64,000 bases of DNA from Paragonimus skrjabini miyazakii (Eukaryota > Platyhelminthes > Trematoda > Plagiorchiida > Troglotrematidae), in assembly GCA_014338405.1 (NCBI GenBank), contig JTDE01000301.1, positions 99,458-163,457 on the forward strand, given 5' to 3'. Under the pieces are notes generated by a model, which saw nothing but the letters and a program-made list of their open reading frames with translations, was not told where the DNA came from and did not search any database. A program made the position numbers and the translations under genes. Shown here in pieces: positions 39,250-50,200 of this stretch. Numbering within the stretch: position 1 is the stretch's first letter; the number at the start of each line of letters is the position of its first letter.

Positions 39250-40758
39250 ACCTTTAATCTTTAGTAAATACGAATCAGTTTTGTAATAAGCCTTTGAAAG
39301 ATTACTCTCTTCTAGACGATGTTTCACCTTTTCAAGGTAGAAATGTTTACACGAAAGATACTGATCTGTTTATGATGGTCACGAATGGTCACGTTCAATC
39401 ATTGTGTGTATTTTAATGAGTTGCGCCATTGTAAAACAATACTGTTTTCTGGAAAGGGAGGATTGCATCTTAGGCAGAATAGACACATTCTAGCATGTGG
39501 TGAAAAGTTAAATTGCGAGTAACATTTAAATGAACACATTTTACACCATGTGAACCCTAAATTTGGTGTAGGGATGACGATTTTCGAGACCCTTTCTGTT
39601 AAGCAGAAGTTAAAAGAAAGTAATTAGTGTTTGCTTTTTAAATGCAACTTGAGATAGTTATGACAAATACGGTCAAATTTATTGGCAGTTAAGAGAATTT
39701 TGTTTGCCTGTATACCGCCTACAAAAAGATCATCCTTTAAATGTGAACTCAGCGTTCCCACATACACCTATGAATCCATGGATAACTTATGGCTTCACGT
39801 CACATAAGATTTGATTCAAGGGGTCATCATGGCGCTTTTTATGAAGGTGAATATTCACTGTAGACAGCTTCACCAGCCATACGGTTGTGATTAGCGTAAA
39901 GCCGAAACTTCGTTTCATATATTATAAAACCACCATTGAAATCGATTCGAATAGGTAATGACACTCCAAACGGAATCAACGTTAACCGTACGGTCGTTAG
40001 TTATATATATATTTCTTCGTTTGGTACACTTCAGTTTCGTATAGACTGGCGTTTTTCAACCATTTTTGGTTAGCCTAAAATCAGGATGTATTTACCAAGG
40101 GTACGTATTCGAAAATGAGTTTTTTAGGCGACTGATTTAGGTATGCATCACAGGTCAACCTAGTTTGAAACAGCTGCTCGTCAGTGAGCTCGTGGAACTT
40201 CGTACATGCTCTTTTTAATGCTAGGCGATAATTATTTTGAAAGACACAAAGTAGGTTAGCAATGAATGCTCAAACGTCTAGGAATACATCATAATTCCTA
40301 ATTTCCACGTTGTCTATCGGAAAAAAAACGATCACGTTCCACTGCGTTTATAATCTACAATCCATAAATCGTTGATAACTTGTCACTGCGATAAAATAAA
40401 TGTTCAGCTTACCCGTGAGACCTAAATTATATCCTTGTCAAATTCAAGTAACAACTAGTAAATGCAGATAAGGATTATGAATAGCCAGTAGCTTGGTTTT
40501 TGCTCATCCTACGCAATCAGTGTTGAACAGGGTCAAATCCTATCTGTTTATCAGCTGATGATGAGGACTGGACTTCGTCGCTTTCGGTAAGCCGTTTCTC
40601 TCAGTCGTGAATGGAAAGTGGATACGCTATTGATCATCAGTTTCAGGAGAGTACGCGTTACTTCAGTTCCAAACAGTCTTGTGAATTATCTTATTCGACG
40701 TATGACACATGTCATGGGGCTTGTATCACGATGCTACAAAGTTAGGTTTGATCTGTTT
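39250..40758. other. Gene-free AT-rich stretch
   Basis: No gene is recognised. At 40551-40590 CTGATGATGAGGAC...GTCGCTTTCGG resembles the end motif of some retroelements, but it lacks the GAAA core, so it is not called. Confidence 0.45.
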
Positions 40759-41270
40759 TCATAAATGAGTCGAATCACTCTTACTCCGCGGTAAGTGCAG
40801 GGCTCTAAAGTCTAGCCCGTTCCTGCCTTTATACGCACCTCTGTCGAAAGGATTACCGTGCAGAATACTCGCGAGTCGAACGCCCATGTTTGCTAAACAC
40901 GTCACCGTGTGTGTCAGTCTATGGAGTATGTAGTCATCGTCTTGCCCTCTCACGCGGCGCATCACGTGACAAGCCTAAGACTAAGTGACGCTCGCTGTCC
41001 CAGCCTGTACATGCACACCCACACATCCATCGGCCGGAAAACCTTCTTCCACATCGGAACGCACGCACGTACGCACGCGCACGCGGTCACCATCTGCACA
41101 CTCAGCCAGTTGGAATGCTCCAACTGGATGTGATTCAGTGCGGTCAATACAAAGGCACGCGTGACGCGGTTGGACCCGGATCGGAACAAGGGACAACACA
41201 ACTGAACAGGACAGGACACGTTCCGGACGAGCGCCATTGAATTAAGCTTGTACACTGATCCCACCAATAG
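40759..41270. other. GC-rich island, unidentified
   Basis: This roughly 500-bp block is clearly richer in G+C and CpG than its surroundings. It includes an alternating purine-pyrimidine tract at 41050-41087 (CGCACGCACGTACGCACGCG) that could adopt Z-DNA. It also has a perfect 9-bp hairpin CCAGTTGGA-atgc-TCCAACTGG (41108-41129). Overlapping open frames occur on both strands (up to 101 codons), none recognisable. It ends about 60 bp before a SINE copy. It could be a solo LTR, another old repeat, a promoter island or transferred sequence. I cannot decide. Confidence 0.35.
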
Positions 41271-41327
41271 AGATCCAAACTATCTGACTTAACCTTCTCA
41301 TTGACTATCATTGAGATACCGTTATTT

Positions 41328-41566
41328 CAGTTTGAACATCACCCACAATTGATCGCAGCTGTCTTATTCCCATAGATTATCCAGTCGGCCCCTTTCGAAA
41401 GGAAGCGCTAGACTCGAGTTTCGCTCTCATTAGAGCTCGTCAGTAGTGCATATCATCGCCACTGCCGGGACTTGAACCACGGCCACGCTGTTCATGAGAC
41501 AATCGTGTTTACCTCTGCGACATAGACCTCACGTTAGACACGACCGAATTATCATATGTGAACGCT
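41328..41566 (-). mobile_element. Hammerhead-SINE family, short copy
   Basis: This minus-strand copy has A box TGTCGCAGAGGTAAAC (41507-41522) and B box TGGTTCAAGTCCC (41467-41479), the best B box of the family here. A hammerhead (41405-41449) and a tail ending ...GTGATGTTCA (about 41333) follow. The upstream module is cut off after about 45 bp, near 41566, where GTGAACG is tandemly duplicated. The similarity to the 38.6 kb copy is plain over more than 200 bp. Confidence 0.8.
41405..41449 (-). ncRNA. Hammerhead ribozyme, intact core
   Basis: On the minus strand: core CUGACGA (41437-41443), stem II GCUCU-AAUG-AGAGC, GAAA (41419-41422), stem III AC-UCGA-GU, and C at the cleavage site (complement of 41411). 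Stem I GCACUA against UAGCGC has one A-C mismatch. The core is complete, so the motif may still cleave, perhaps more weakly than the copy at 39.1 kb. Confidence 0.82.
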
Positions 41567-44500
41567 ATGTGAACGTTATTTGTTAGTGGGTATTCAAGCT
41601 ATCACGGTTAACACTTCCACTACAAACATATACCCAAATAAGAAAACCTCAATTTTGCTATTAACAGAAGACACCGCTGTTAGCTGTAAGCAGTCATTTA
41701 CTATCAACTAGTTGCATGGGAACTTTTAAAACTCTGGCTCTTTTCGGATCGTGTTACCCACGAACATACATAGACTGCATACTCTAGCCCGTATTTCTTT
41801 CTTTCTGCACGCAACCGCTTTTGTACAGTTACTGACTTGGTCGCCATCACCACCGCAGGCGATTGAAGGTGAACTAACTTGTAAAAACGATCAGGTCTTT
41901 CTGAACGTGGACTATGTGCACGGCGTCATCGAGCCTGACAGTTTGTAGATTGATTCAGTTTTTGCGTGTTGACAGCACACCATCAACCAAATGCCAAGCG
42001 CAGTGTGGAAGATCGGTCATTTTCATTCATCAACGTTGTTTCTTATCTGGTATATGATTTATGGACTGGAGCGGTTCTTATCATGCTCTCGATAACTATC
42101 TGTGTTTTAGTACTGCAACAAAGCCAGTTCCAAACAGCGTGAGACCCTCCTGTTTACTGTCATCAGGACGATGGTGAATTCCGTTGAGTTTTATTTATGT
42201 AGTATGTTTTGCTGATTGGCAGGTTTAAGTGCGATGTTCACATGCTTATTCAATAAATTTAGAACGTGGGGTTAAAAGACGTGGGTTTTTAGACGACAGA
42301 GCTGTTTCAATCAACCTGTACAATCAAGAAACTAACACGCGAACCAGATATGTGGACAGGATTACCGTGCTTGTATAATCGTTTTCGGCAAATACCTGAA
42401 GACGCCGTTTGTATTTTCGCAACTAAAGTTGTGTAAGTCGATAGTAAAACTAACCATTTCAAAGTATATTAACAATTGTAGTTTTCGACCATGCATCCAC
42501 ATATTGAGAATGTTGGCCTTTTCCAAACTGATGTTTGACAAGTGATCACATAATACTGTCCTTACCTTCTTACACTCTGTGTTCCACTTATGCATTCGAC
42601 ACAATCATCAAACCAGCTGTTGTACCAGCGCTTCCAAAATGGCTTTTACCGCAGTTTATTAAAACCTGATATGTTATATGAGATCTGTAACACTTGATTA
42701 TTAATATTTTCACCAGCGTTTTAAGCCGTCATCTGGTTGATGCAACCATGCCAATTTCTACATGGTAATTTTTCTTCAGGTGCATTACGTTTTCGCATAT
42801 TGTTACAAAAGCCGATTTCTTGGACACATTGGCGGGGCCATTCCCAGTGTTTGACAAAGTTCATGACTAAATAAGCTTTACAGAATTTGAACTACAGTGC
42901 GAACTGCGATTAAACTATAAGACATTCCAACATTTTACCGATGAATCTGTTTTCATTAAACCCAATACATTTAGTTCTTTTGTCAACATACCGTAGTCTA
43001 ATGTGCATCACATAATCAAAAACGAAAAATGACGGAGATATTCTGATAGTTTATTGTATAGAAATACCCGCGATAAATCCGTATATTTCCATCATTGAAC
43101 CTCTTATTTTTCTAGCAGACAAAAGGTATCACTGTGCCAATTCACACTGTGAATGAATGTCGAAAAACTTGAGAGGAAACCCTTTCCGATCAACCCATCT
43201 GGTCTTATGTTAGTTCCATAATCATATATTGTTGAAAGTGTACGTTTTTCTGGGCAAGTATGCTATGGGTTTAGAGTTGTAGTGAAGGCTGCCAGGATTA
43301 ACTAGCCGAATCCAGGAAACAGAACGACATTGGGCCAATTTATGTTAGCAATATTGTCCCGGAAAATCACTTAGGTTGGGATTTGCGATTCTATAGTTGG
43401 TATTTAAACTCAGTTTCATACGTCCTTTTGATAATTCGTGTTTTGCTTACCGTGTAGAATGGTTACTTTATTTGGAGCGTTCCCATCGGTTCGCCCGAAG
43501 CTGCAAGTGAAACAACAAGTCTATTGTCATGCAAATTTGTTAACAGTCTTCGGATTCAAATGGACCTTTTCACTCGTTTACTTCAAAGGTAGTTACCATA
43601 CTTGAATTTGGCTCGCATGCCAGCTCATTAGTTTTGTAACCTCGGTTCTTTTGCTTATAATCTTGGTAATCTCAACCGTGGTGGCTTTACGGTAACTGGA
43701 TGAACTACTCATATCCAAACATTCACTCGCCCCTTTTTGTGAATACTCGTTGGTTTACCCAATCATTTGTAAAAATGTAACCAGACAGTATGTTTCTTCA
43801 ACACCAGAGCCGGATCTTGAAATCCACTTTATAGGGGGATGCTCGCTCCATATTCGAATCCAATGCCTCCTTTCGATACTCGCCACTGGAAAGCGACTTG
43901 AAGTGAATGTTACTATCCCGATCAAAGGTGGAGGATTTACAGCCTGTTGCACTGTAGTAGCAGTAATCCCCTCATTCCTAAACTTATCTCGGGTATCAGC
44001 GCCGACCCCATCAAAGTTAAGTGTTCCACCGTAATTCACATGCCTCTGCTTACCTATACTAAGCCGGGAATACTACGTTCACTTTAAACTATTGTAAGCT
44101 TAGTTGTAGCTGAGGAAAGTTACTCTAGTGAGTTGTGCGTTTTTGAAAGAGAGGTAGTGTTTCAATGTTCTAAGTGACCTAAAAAACGTGCAATCATTGC
44201 TGTAAATACTGTTGGTGTGTTAGATGTCAGATGGCGGACTCTATGCCGGTTTTCTCTACAAAAACTGGTGACCGTCCTTCTTTCATCAACAAAGATGAAA
44301 GCCTGAGGGAAGAAATAACTTCATACTTTGTATGTTACAGTGTTTAGATTGCTCGCCCTGCTACGTAATTATGTAAATCACGCTAGACGAATAAACTTCC
44401 GTTTGTCCATCTACGTGAACCAGTATTGATCAACTGTCCACTACACACAATTTATCTAACATTACGAGTAGTGACACTCTGGTTTTAATGTAAATTGGAG

Positions 44501-45484
44501 TCATTCACGAAATAATGTTGCAGCTATAACTGGAGCAACTTCAAACACCATATACTGCTTATACGGCGAGAGTACAGTCTAGTTAAAAACGATAGCCCCT
44601 TATCTAACATATTGAGAATGCACACGTTATAATCATGACAAAGTATTCGCAGTTCACGGAACATACATATTGCATGGGACACGATAGTAAACAGTACTAA
44701 CTGACGTCCAGATATCCGTTGCCTAGCAGCCACACTAAAGGACAGTTCAATATTTCGATACCACTTAAAAAACGAATTTTTAACGTTTTTCAAAGTGGTT
44801 ATCGGTGCTTTTGAATCCCCTGCTTGAGCACACAAAGATCGTTAACACTATGTTTGTATTTCCTTGTAAAAGTAGGCTAAACATTACTTAAGGGGTTTGG
44901 TTACCAACAAACTGTTTTCACCTCAGTTACCCCAGCAAAAACCACAGTTTATTTAGAAGTAACCCAGTTGCGAAAAGTCTAGACTTCGGCTGGATCCGAT
45001 ACGGCGACAGACACAACAGTCCCAAACGCGGCAAATACTCTGGTTATCAGTACAACAGTTTATTTATTCGTTTCGCGTAATCCGAAAATGTTACCTTATA
45101 GTTTATGCTTGTTGATTTCACTTTATGTAGGTATTTAATTAGCCGATTGCTCCAGCTTATTCGTTACGTGTTATGTTTTCATGTTAACTAATATAATGGT
45201 TTATCTGTTAGTCGGGTGTAACTAAAACTGTTGTACAGCTTCAGAGATTGAAGTTGTTCATATATACTAAGTCCATTTTATTTCTAATGACCTTTGTTAC
45301 TAAATATTTACGTTACATAAACGAAACCGCATTGGCAACCACAAGAGGTATCTTAGTTTATTTTCTGTTAGTTTCTGGTATCCACCATACACAAAGAAGT
45401 GTAATCAGTCGTTTGGGAATGGGTTTTGCCAACTGTGACGTCGATGCTGATTTTGACACCGCCTCCGTTAATCGCAATTTCTAG
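41567..45484. other. Gene-free stretch
   Basis: No gene is recognised. The segment 43750-44040 is open for 94 codons on both strands at once and is slightly GC-richer than its surroundings. Neither translation shows a family motif. The minus-strand frame 44524-44835 is also unrecognised. Confidence 0.45.
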
Positions 45485-45584
45485 NNNNNNNNNNNNNNNN
45501 NNNNNNNNNNNNNNNNNNNNNNNNNNNNNNNNNNNNNNNNNNNNNNNNNNNNNNNNNNNNNNNNNNNNNNNNNNNNNNNNNNNN
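45485..45584. other. Assembly gap (100 N)
   Basis: Exactly 100 N, a placeholder gap of unknown true size. Confidence 0.99.
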
Positions 45585-47035
45585 GGTTGGAAACGATAAA
45601 TCGAACATAATATGAGTCGAATGTATGGCCGACTATAAACAGTTGTCATTTTTATTGAGATGAATTGGATGAACTGCATACACTAAGACTTATCTGACAC
45701 TTGGTTAAAATATTGATAGATTACAGGAGTAGGCTAATACCATGCAAATAATAATGTACGTTTCCTAGGTGATTATCGTTCATTCAAAGTCAATTAATCG
45801 TTAGGCTTTTGTTTATACACTCACCATGTACCGGATGGTTGCAGTTTTCAGCAAGACAACCTATCGTCTTCTACTTCTTTTCTGTCACCCATTATAATTT
45901 CATAACAATACGACACCCACGTATACATCAACGGCACGCGTATGGAAATTTCACACAATTCTACGTGGTAGACTTTGACATTCATTGTTATAACATTGAA
46001 TTTAGCATGCCTGTCGCCAACTTAAACGGGTAGTGATTAAAACAATCCATACCTTATCAGTAGTATGCACAATATCCTTTGGAATTTCCGTCAAATTTAG
46101 ACTAGTCAACCAACGTTTGTTAATAGCGAAATCAATGTGATATGCAACTCTCTGTAAGTGGAATACGTAAAGGCAGAACATCGCACTAAATTGACAAATG
46201 AGTACAAGGAATTCTTTGGCCAGATATGGACAAAATGTCTAGATGACTGTACCGAGTCATACGAACGAGAAAACTGTAACCAGTAAACCATAGATCAACA
46301 AAACATTTTATAGTTTACCCGAAATTCCCCTTCATCCTGAAAACGTTCACAAAATTGCTCGAAGAGGAAATGAGAGAAATCCCAACCTTATTTGTGACAA
46401 CTACAGTAACCTTTCTAAAAAAGGTCAACTATATCGTGCAGTCGGCTAAGCTTTTTTGAAAGGCCACATGTTCGCATCTAAGTCGATCCTCATTTATCTA
46501 GTGTTGACAGGTCTTGTATACTTTTGATTTTGTGTTTTCAGTTGAAACACTGTTTTGATAAACGACGTCAGGAGACAAGGAGATTTTAGAAATGGCAAAT
46601 TGGTCACATTTGGTTTCAAGAAGTTCCGTGATATCACTTTTGTTTTACGGTATATCGCTTTAAAGCTTGAAGAGATGAATTATAACTGTCTAATTTGTTA
46701 AACCATAAAAACTGATGAATATTACGCTCCACGTAGGGAACAGTGAATAGGAAACATTATGTAATCAGTGTTCGTTTGCGTAATATGTAGACGTACAGTA
46801 AATTCATTTCATGTGACAGACCTTATCCTTGACATAAACTTCACAAAATAAACTGAACACAGGCGGAACAAAGGTTTTCAGTAAATCTTCTGCACAAACA
46901 AAGTTGTTTCTGCCACGTAATGCTATGGAGATTTCAGAAAAAATTTGATCACATTGTTCTGCAATCTGAATAGAATAGTCACAAGACACAAATGACGCTG
47001 TGCATTCATTTCACACACTTTCGTCAGTCGCAAAC
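45585..47035. other. Gene-free AT-rich stretch
   Basis: Nothing recognisable is seen between the gap and the transposase remnant. Open frames are below 80 codons. Confidence 0.5.
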
Positions 47036-47260
47036 TTATGAGTACCATGGAATTGATTGCAAACTGCCTTCATCATAAGAACGCTTTCTATTTTTACGTT
47101 TCATATAAAGGATGGCAGGTATGATTGCTTCATTATGATCCGACCACAGTATCCCTGTAATTTCGTTTTGTGCACAACTACATAAGTATTCGTACAAATG
47201 CTCAGCTAACAAACCCCGAAGCTCCTCTGTTGGATTCAGATCCGGGCTATATGAAGGCTA
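47036..47260 (-). pseudogene. Tc1/mariner-type transposase, C-terminal fragment
   Basis: On the minus strand the frame reads PSYSPDLNPTEELRGLLAEH from 47257, then runs open to a stop at 47036-47038 with NEAIIPAILYMKRKNRKR near the end. The motif SPDLNPIE (here SPDLNPTE) is the hallmark of Tc1/mariner-superfamily transposases. It contains the region of the third catalytic acidic residue, and the following 60 or so residues fit the C-terminal tail (…NLI.SMRRR). Immediately upstream is an in-frame stop (TAG), and further up the signal is lost. A stretch at about 47340-47400 might retain the second-Asp region, but I could not confirm it. Terminal inverted repeats were not found. The transposase is truncated and dead. 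Confidence 0.7.
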
Positions 47261-50200
47261 TTTAGTTGAGTGAATATTTACCTAGGTAAGTTTTTGGTTT
47301 TGATCAATTCAGTGGTGCGCATAGCAAATTGTTTGCTAAAGCTTTCAACATATATTTTAGACGTCGATCCATGAAGAGTGACAACCGATGTAAGTGTTTG
47401 TGTGCACACAGAAATGTGTATATTGTTTTGTTTTCAGAAGAGACCTTCTACACAGCTTTTTGAATCATAAGCAGCCAAGTCATCTATAACTCACCCCAAA
47501 TCGGACAATGAGTCTTGCGAATGACTTAAGAACGTTTTCGGCACGTGTCACTGTGAAACGTAGGCTAGTAGCAATTTGAAATCAATTACACTCAGTTAGG
47601 TACTGTACTGAGACAATATTGTACATATGCTTTGAACTCTATATGATCGCTTACATTGAATGGAACCTTTCATATCATTAATCGAAATCAAAATTCTAAG
47701 TTGGATCATCGTAATCCGACTTCATTTGAGTTGCTCGTATAATTATCAGGCGGGGAAGTTGAAGTTAATAGACTTAATTGCTTTTTTCTTCAAACATTTT
47801 GCCACACTGTTTGCCTTTGATCATTTGTACGTTTAGTGAAAATTCGAGGATCATGCTGAATTTGAAGAATCGACGAAAACTGCATTTCTGTAAACCACAA
47901 TCGTTAAACCAATTGAGCTACAGAGTGGTAACCATAATTCAGAGTTTGGTGCATGACTAGAGGCGAAGGCAAAAAATCCGAACTTTGGGTTTCGTGTCAT
48001 AGCTCAGCTGACAACGTTCTTGTGATTTGTTCGGTTCCAATGAACTTTAGGTTTTTTGATAACTAGAGCTGTTCTCTTGCCATATAACCGATGGGTGTGT
48101 TGTTATCACATGTGGTTAGAACTGTAAGCACTACTTCCAAAATCTAACCATAATATATGGCGAGCAAGCAATGTTCGTATACTAAAGAGGCTGTCCGATC
48201 ATTTTTAGACACAATATTCTGAGCGAACGCAATCTGAGGAAGTCTACAGAATGCACATATTTGCGTCACTGGAATAAAACGAACTAGACAACACAGCATG
48301 GACATCTTCAGGTATGCATTTTCAATATGTTAAAATGTGAATTTTCAGCAAATTTCTGCTCAACATTATTAAGGTAAGTTTTTAGCTTTCAATTCTGCGC
48401 CAAAACTAGCAGTTACACGTCATTTGATAGAAAATCCCAGGCAGATTACAAGACGGAACAAAGGATATATGTTATTGTCATAACAACATGTGTCATTAAA
48501 CAGAATAAATGTCAACTATTTTCTTCACTTTGTTTACCTACTGTTCCTGTATGTTTTCATTCGCCGATATTCTCAACGAACTGTTTGGTCAGTAAACAGT
48601 ATTGGATCGGTATTGTTAGTGGTTGTTATTTCCATCGAGAAACATTACAAATACTAGTTACTATGGTTTGCGGAACTCATCATCATCAAACAGCATGAGC
48701 TGACAATACGTGCATGTTTATGTTCTGTATACACTTGAGAAGAGTGAAATCTCATTTATCAGGTCAACGCCTTGAGTCAGTAATTACAGTATTCACGAAG
48801 GAATTGACATGTTTATGCGTAATAATTAAATAAATATTCTTGTAGTACGCTTGACAGCAGTGATATAGTAGAACAAGTAGGATAAATAACTGTTCAGTGA
48901 ATATATTTATAAAAAGTGGAATAAATGCAGAAAACCATTAAGTAAAAGTAGTTTTCACTAGACCACCTTGAAATGTGTTTACATTCTGCACAAAAAATTT
49001 GCGTTGTTTGGTTCAACAAACATCAAGCAAAAGGCATACGGTTCGTCAGTTTCAGAACTGGAATTTGGTGCACTTAGAGGTAGATAAATGCTTTGTTGTC
49101 AGATTTTTCTCCCGTCAAAATAAAATATACCTCCAGCTTAGATTTTACTTGAGTTACATTTACTTATCACGAATCGTTGAAAAGTCACTCAACAAGTTAA
49201 TGCGTTTACATCAAAGAATGGTCTTCATAACCATTCACAAATAAACCTTGCTAGGGTGAAATATTCATTACTTTAGTGAAGCGCAACTATAGCTACAAAA
49301 TAATTTGTAAACTGAATAGATGGTAGTTCACTCGATTATCTTACCGTTATGATTCTCCCATGAAATGTTGTCGCACACAATCAGTTTGTCAAGAGTGAAG
49401 TACTGATTTTACCCAGGTATCTTATTCAGTTTTAACAAAATGTTAAACCGCTGAGGTTTCGAAAGTTTTCATTGTAAAGTTCTCGCGGTTTTTGCGTTGT
49501 TTTCGGTTAGGCTCACATTAACCAATCCCACCATCCTCACCATAGTTTTTCATTGGCTGTCATGCAATTTCTTTAGTACATATGCCAGACAATAATCAGG
49601 AATTTTTATGTTGCGTAGTATCGACACCAGCATCTGTCGCATCCACCGTTGATCCCCCTGATATAATTCTACCCAGCGTTCACGTACTTCCCCTTAAATA
49701 TCGCAACCCTCTGGTTATGACTATATTGCTGTGTCACTCGCTTTGTTCTGGTGGTTACAGTAAGGAGTTCGTTCTTACACAGAATTGACAATAAACATCA
49801 GGTTATTTGACACAGATTCAGGATGCGGTTTGGCTACACTAGAACTGGCGGCAAAACAAATCGTCTAGGCGTTACATTTGCTCTATCATCTAAGTCGCAA
49901 AGCCACATACATAACTCGAACTCTTATATCCTGGATTCAGTTATTCTTCACCGTCATTGTATCATCGCTGACGTTGATGGTAATGGGTTTATGGTGTTAA
50001 GTCGACTTCATAACATAAGTAAGACGCTAATCGATTGAAATTTGCTCCAAGAGACTGCCAGCTTACTGCTCGTCATAGGAACTTTGCACAACTTGCAAAT
50101 GGGTGCTCGTAATATTGTTCATTGCCACTACTAATTTTTAGTTACATAACTGCATGTATTCACTCTCCACAGTTTTGATTTAGCTGTTCTGACTGTTCTC

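Noticed and set aside
40551..40595. CTGATGATGAGGAC near a GTCG block as a retroelement-end hammerhead
   Set aside because: The GAAA core is absent (GCTTTCGG instead). It is at best a very worn relic.
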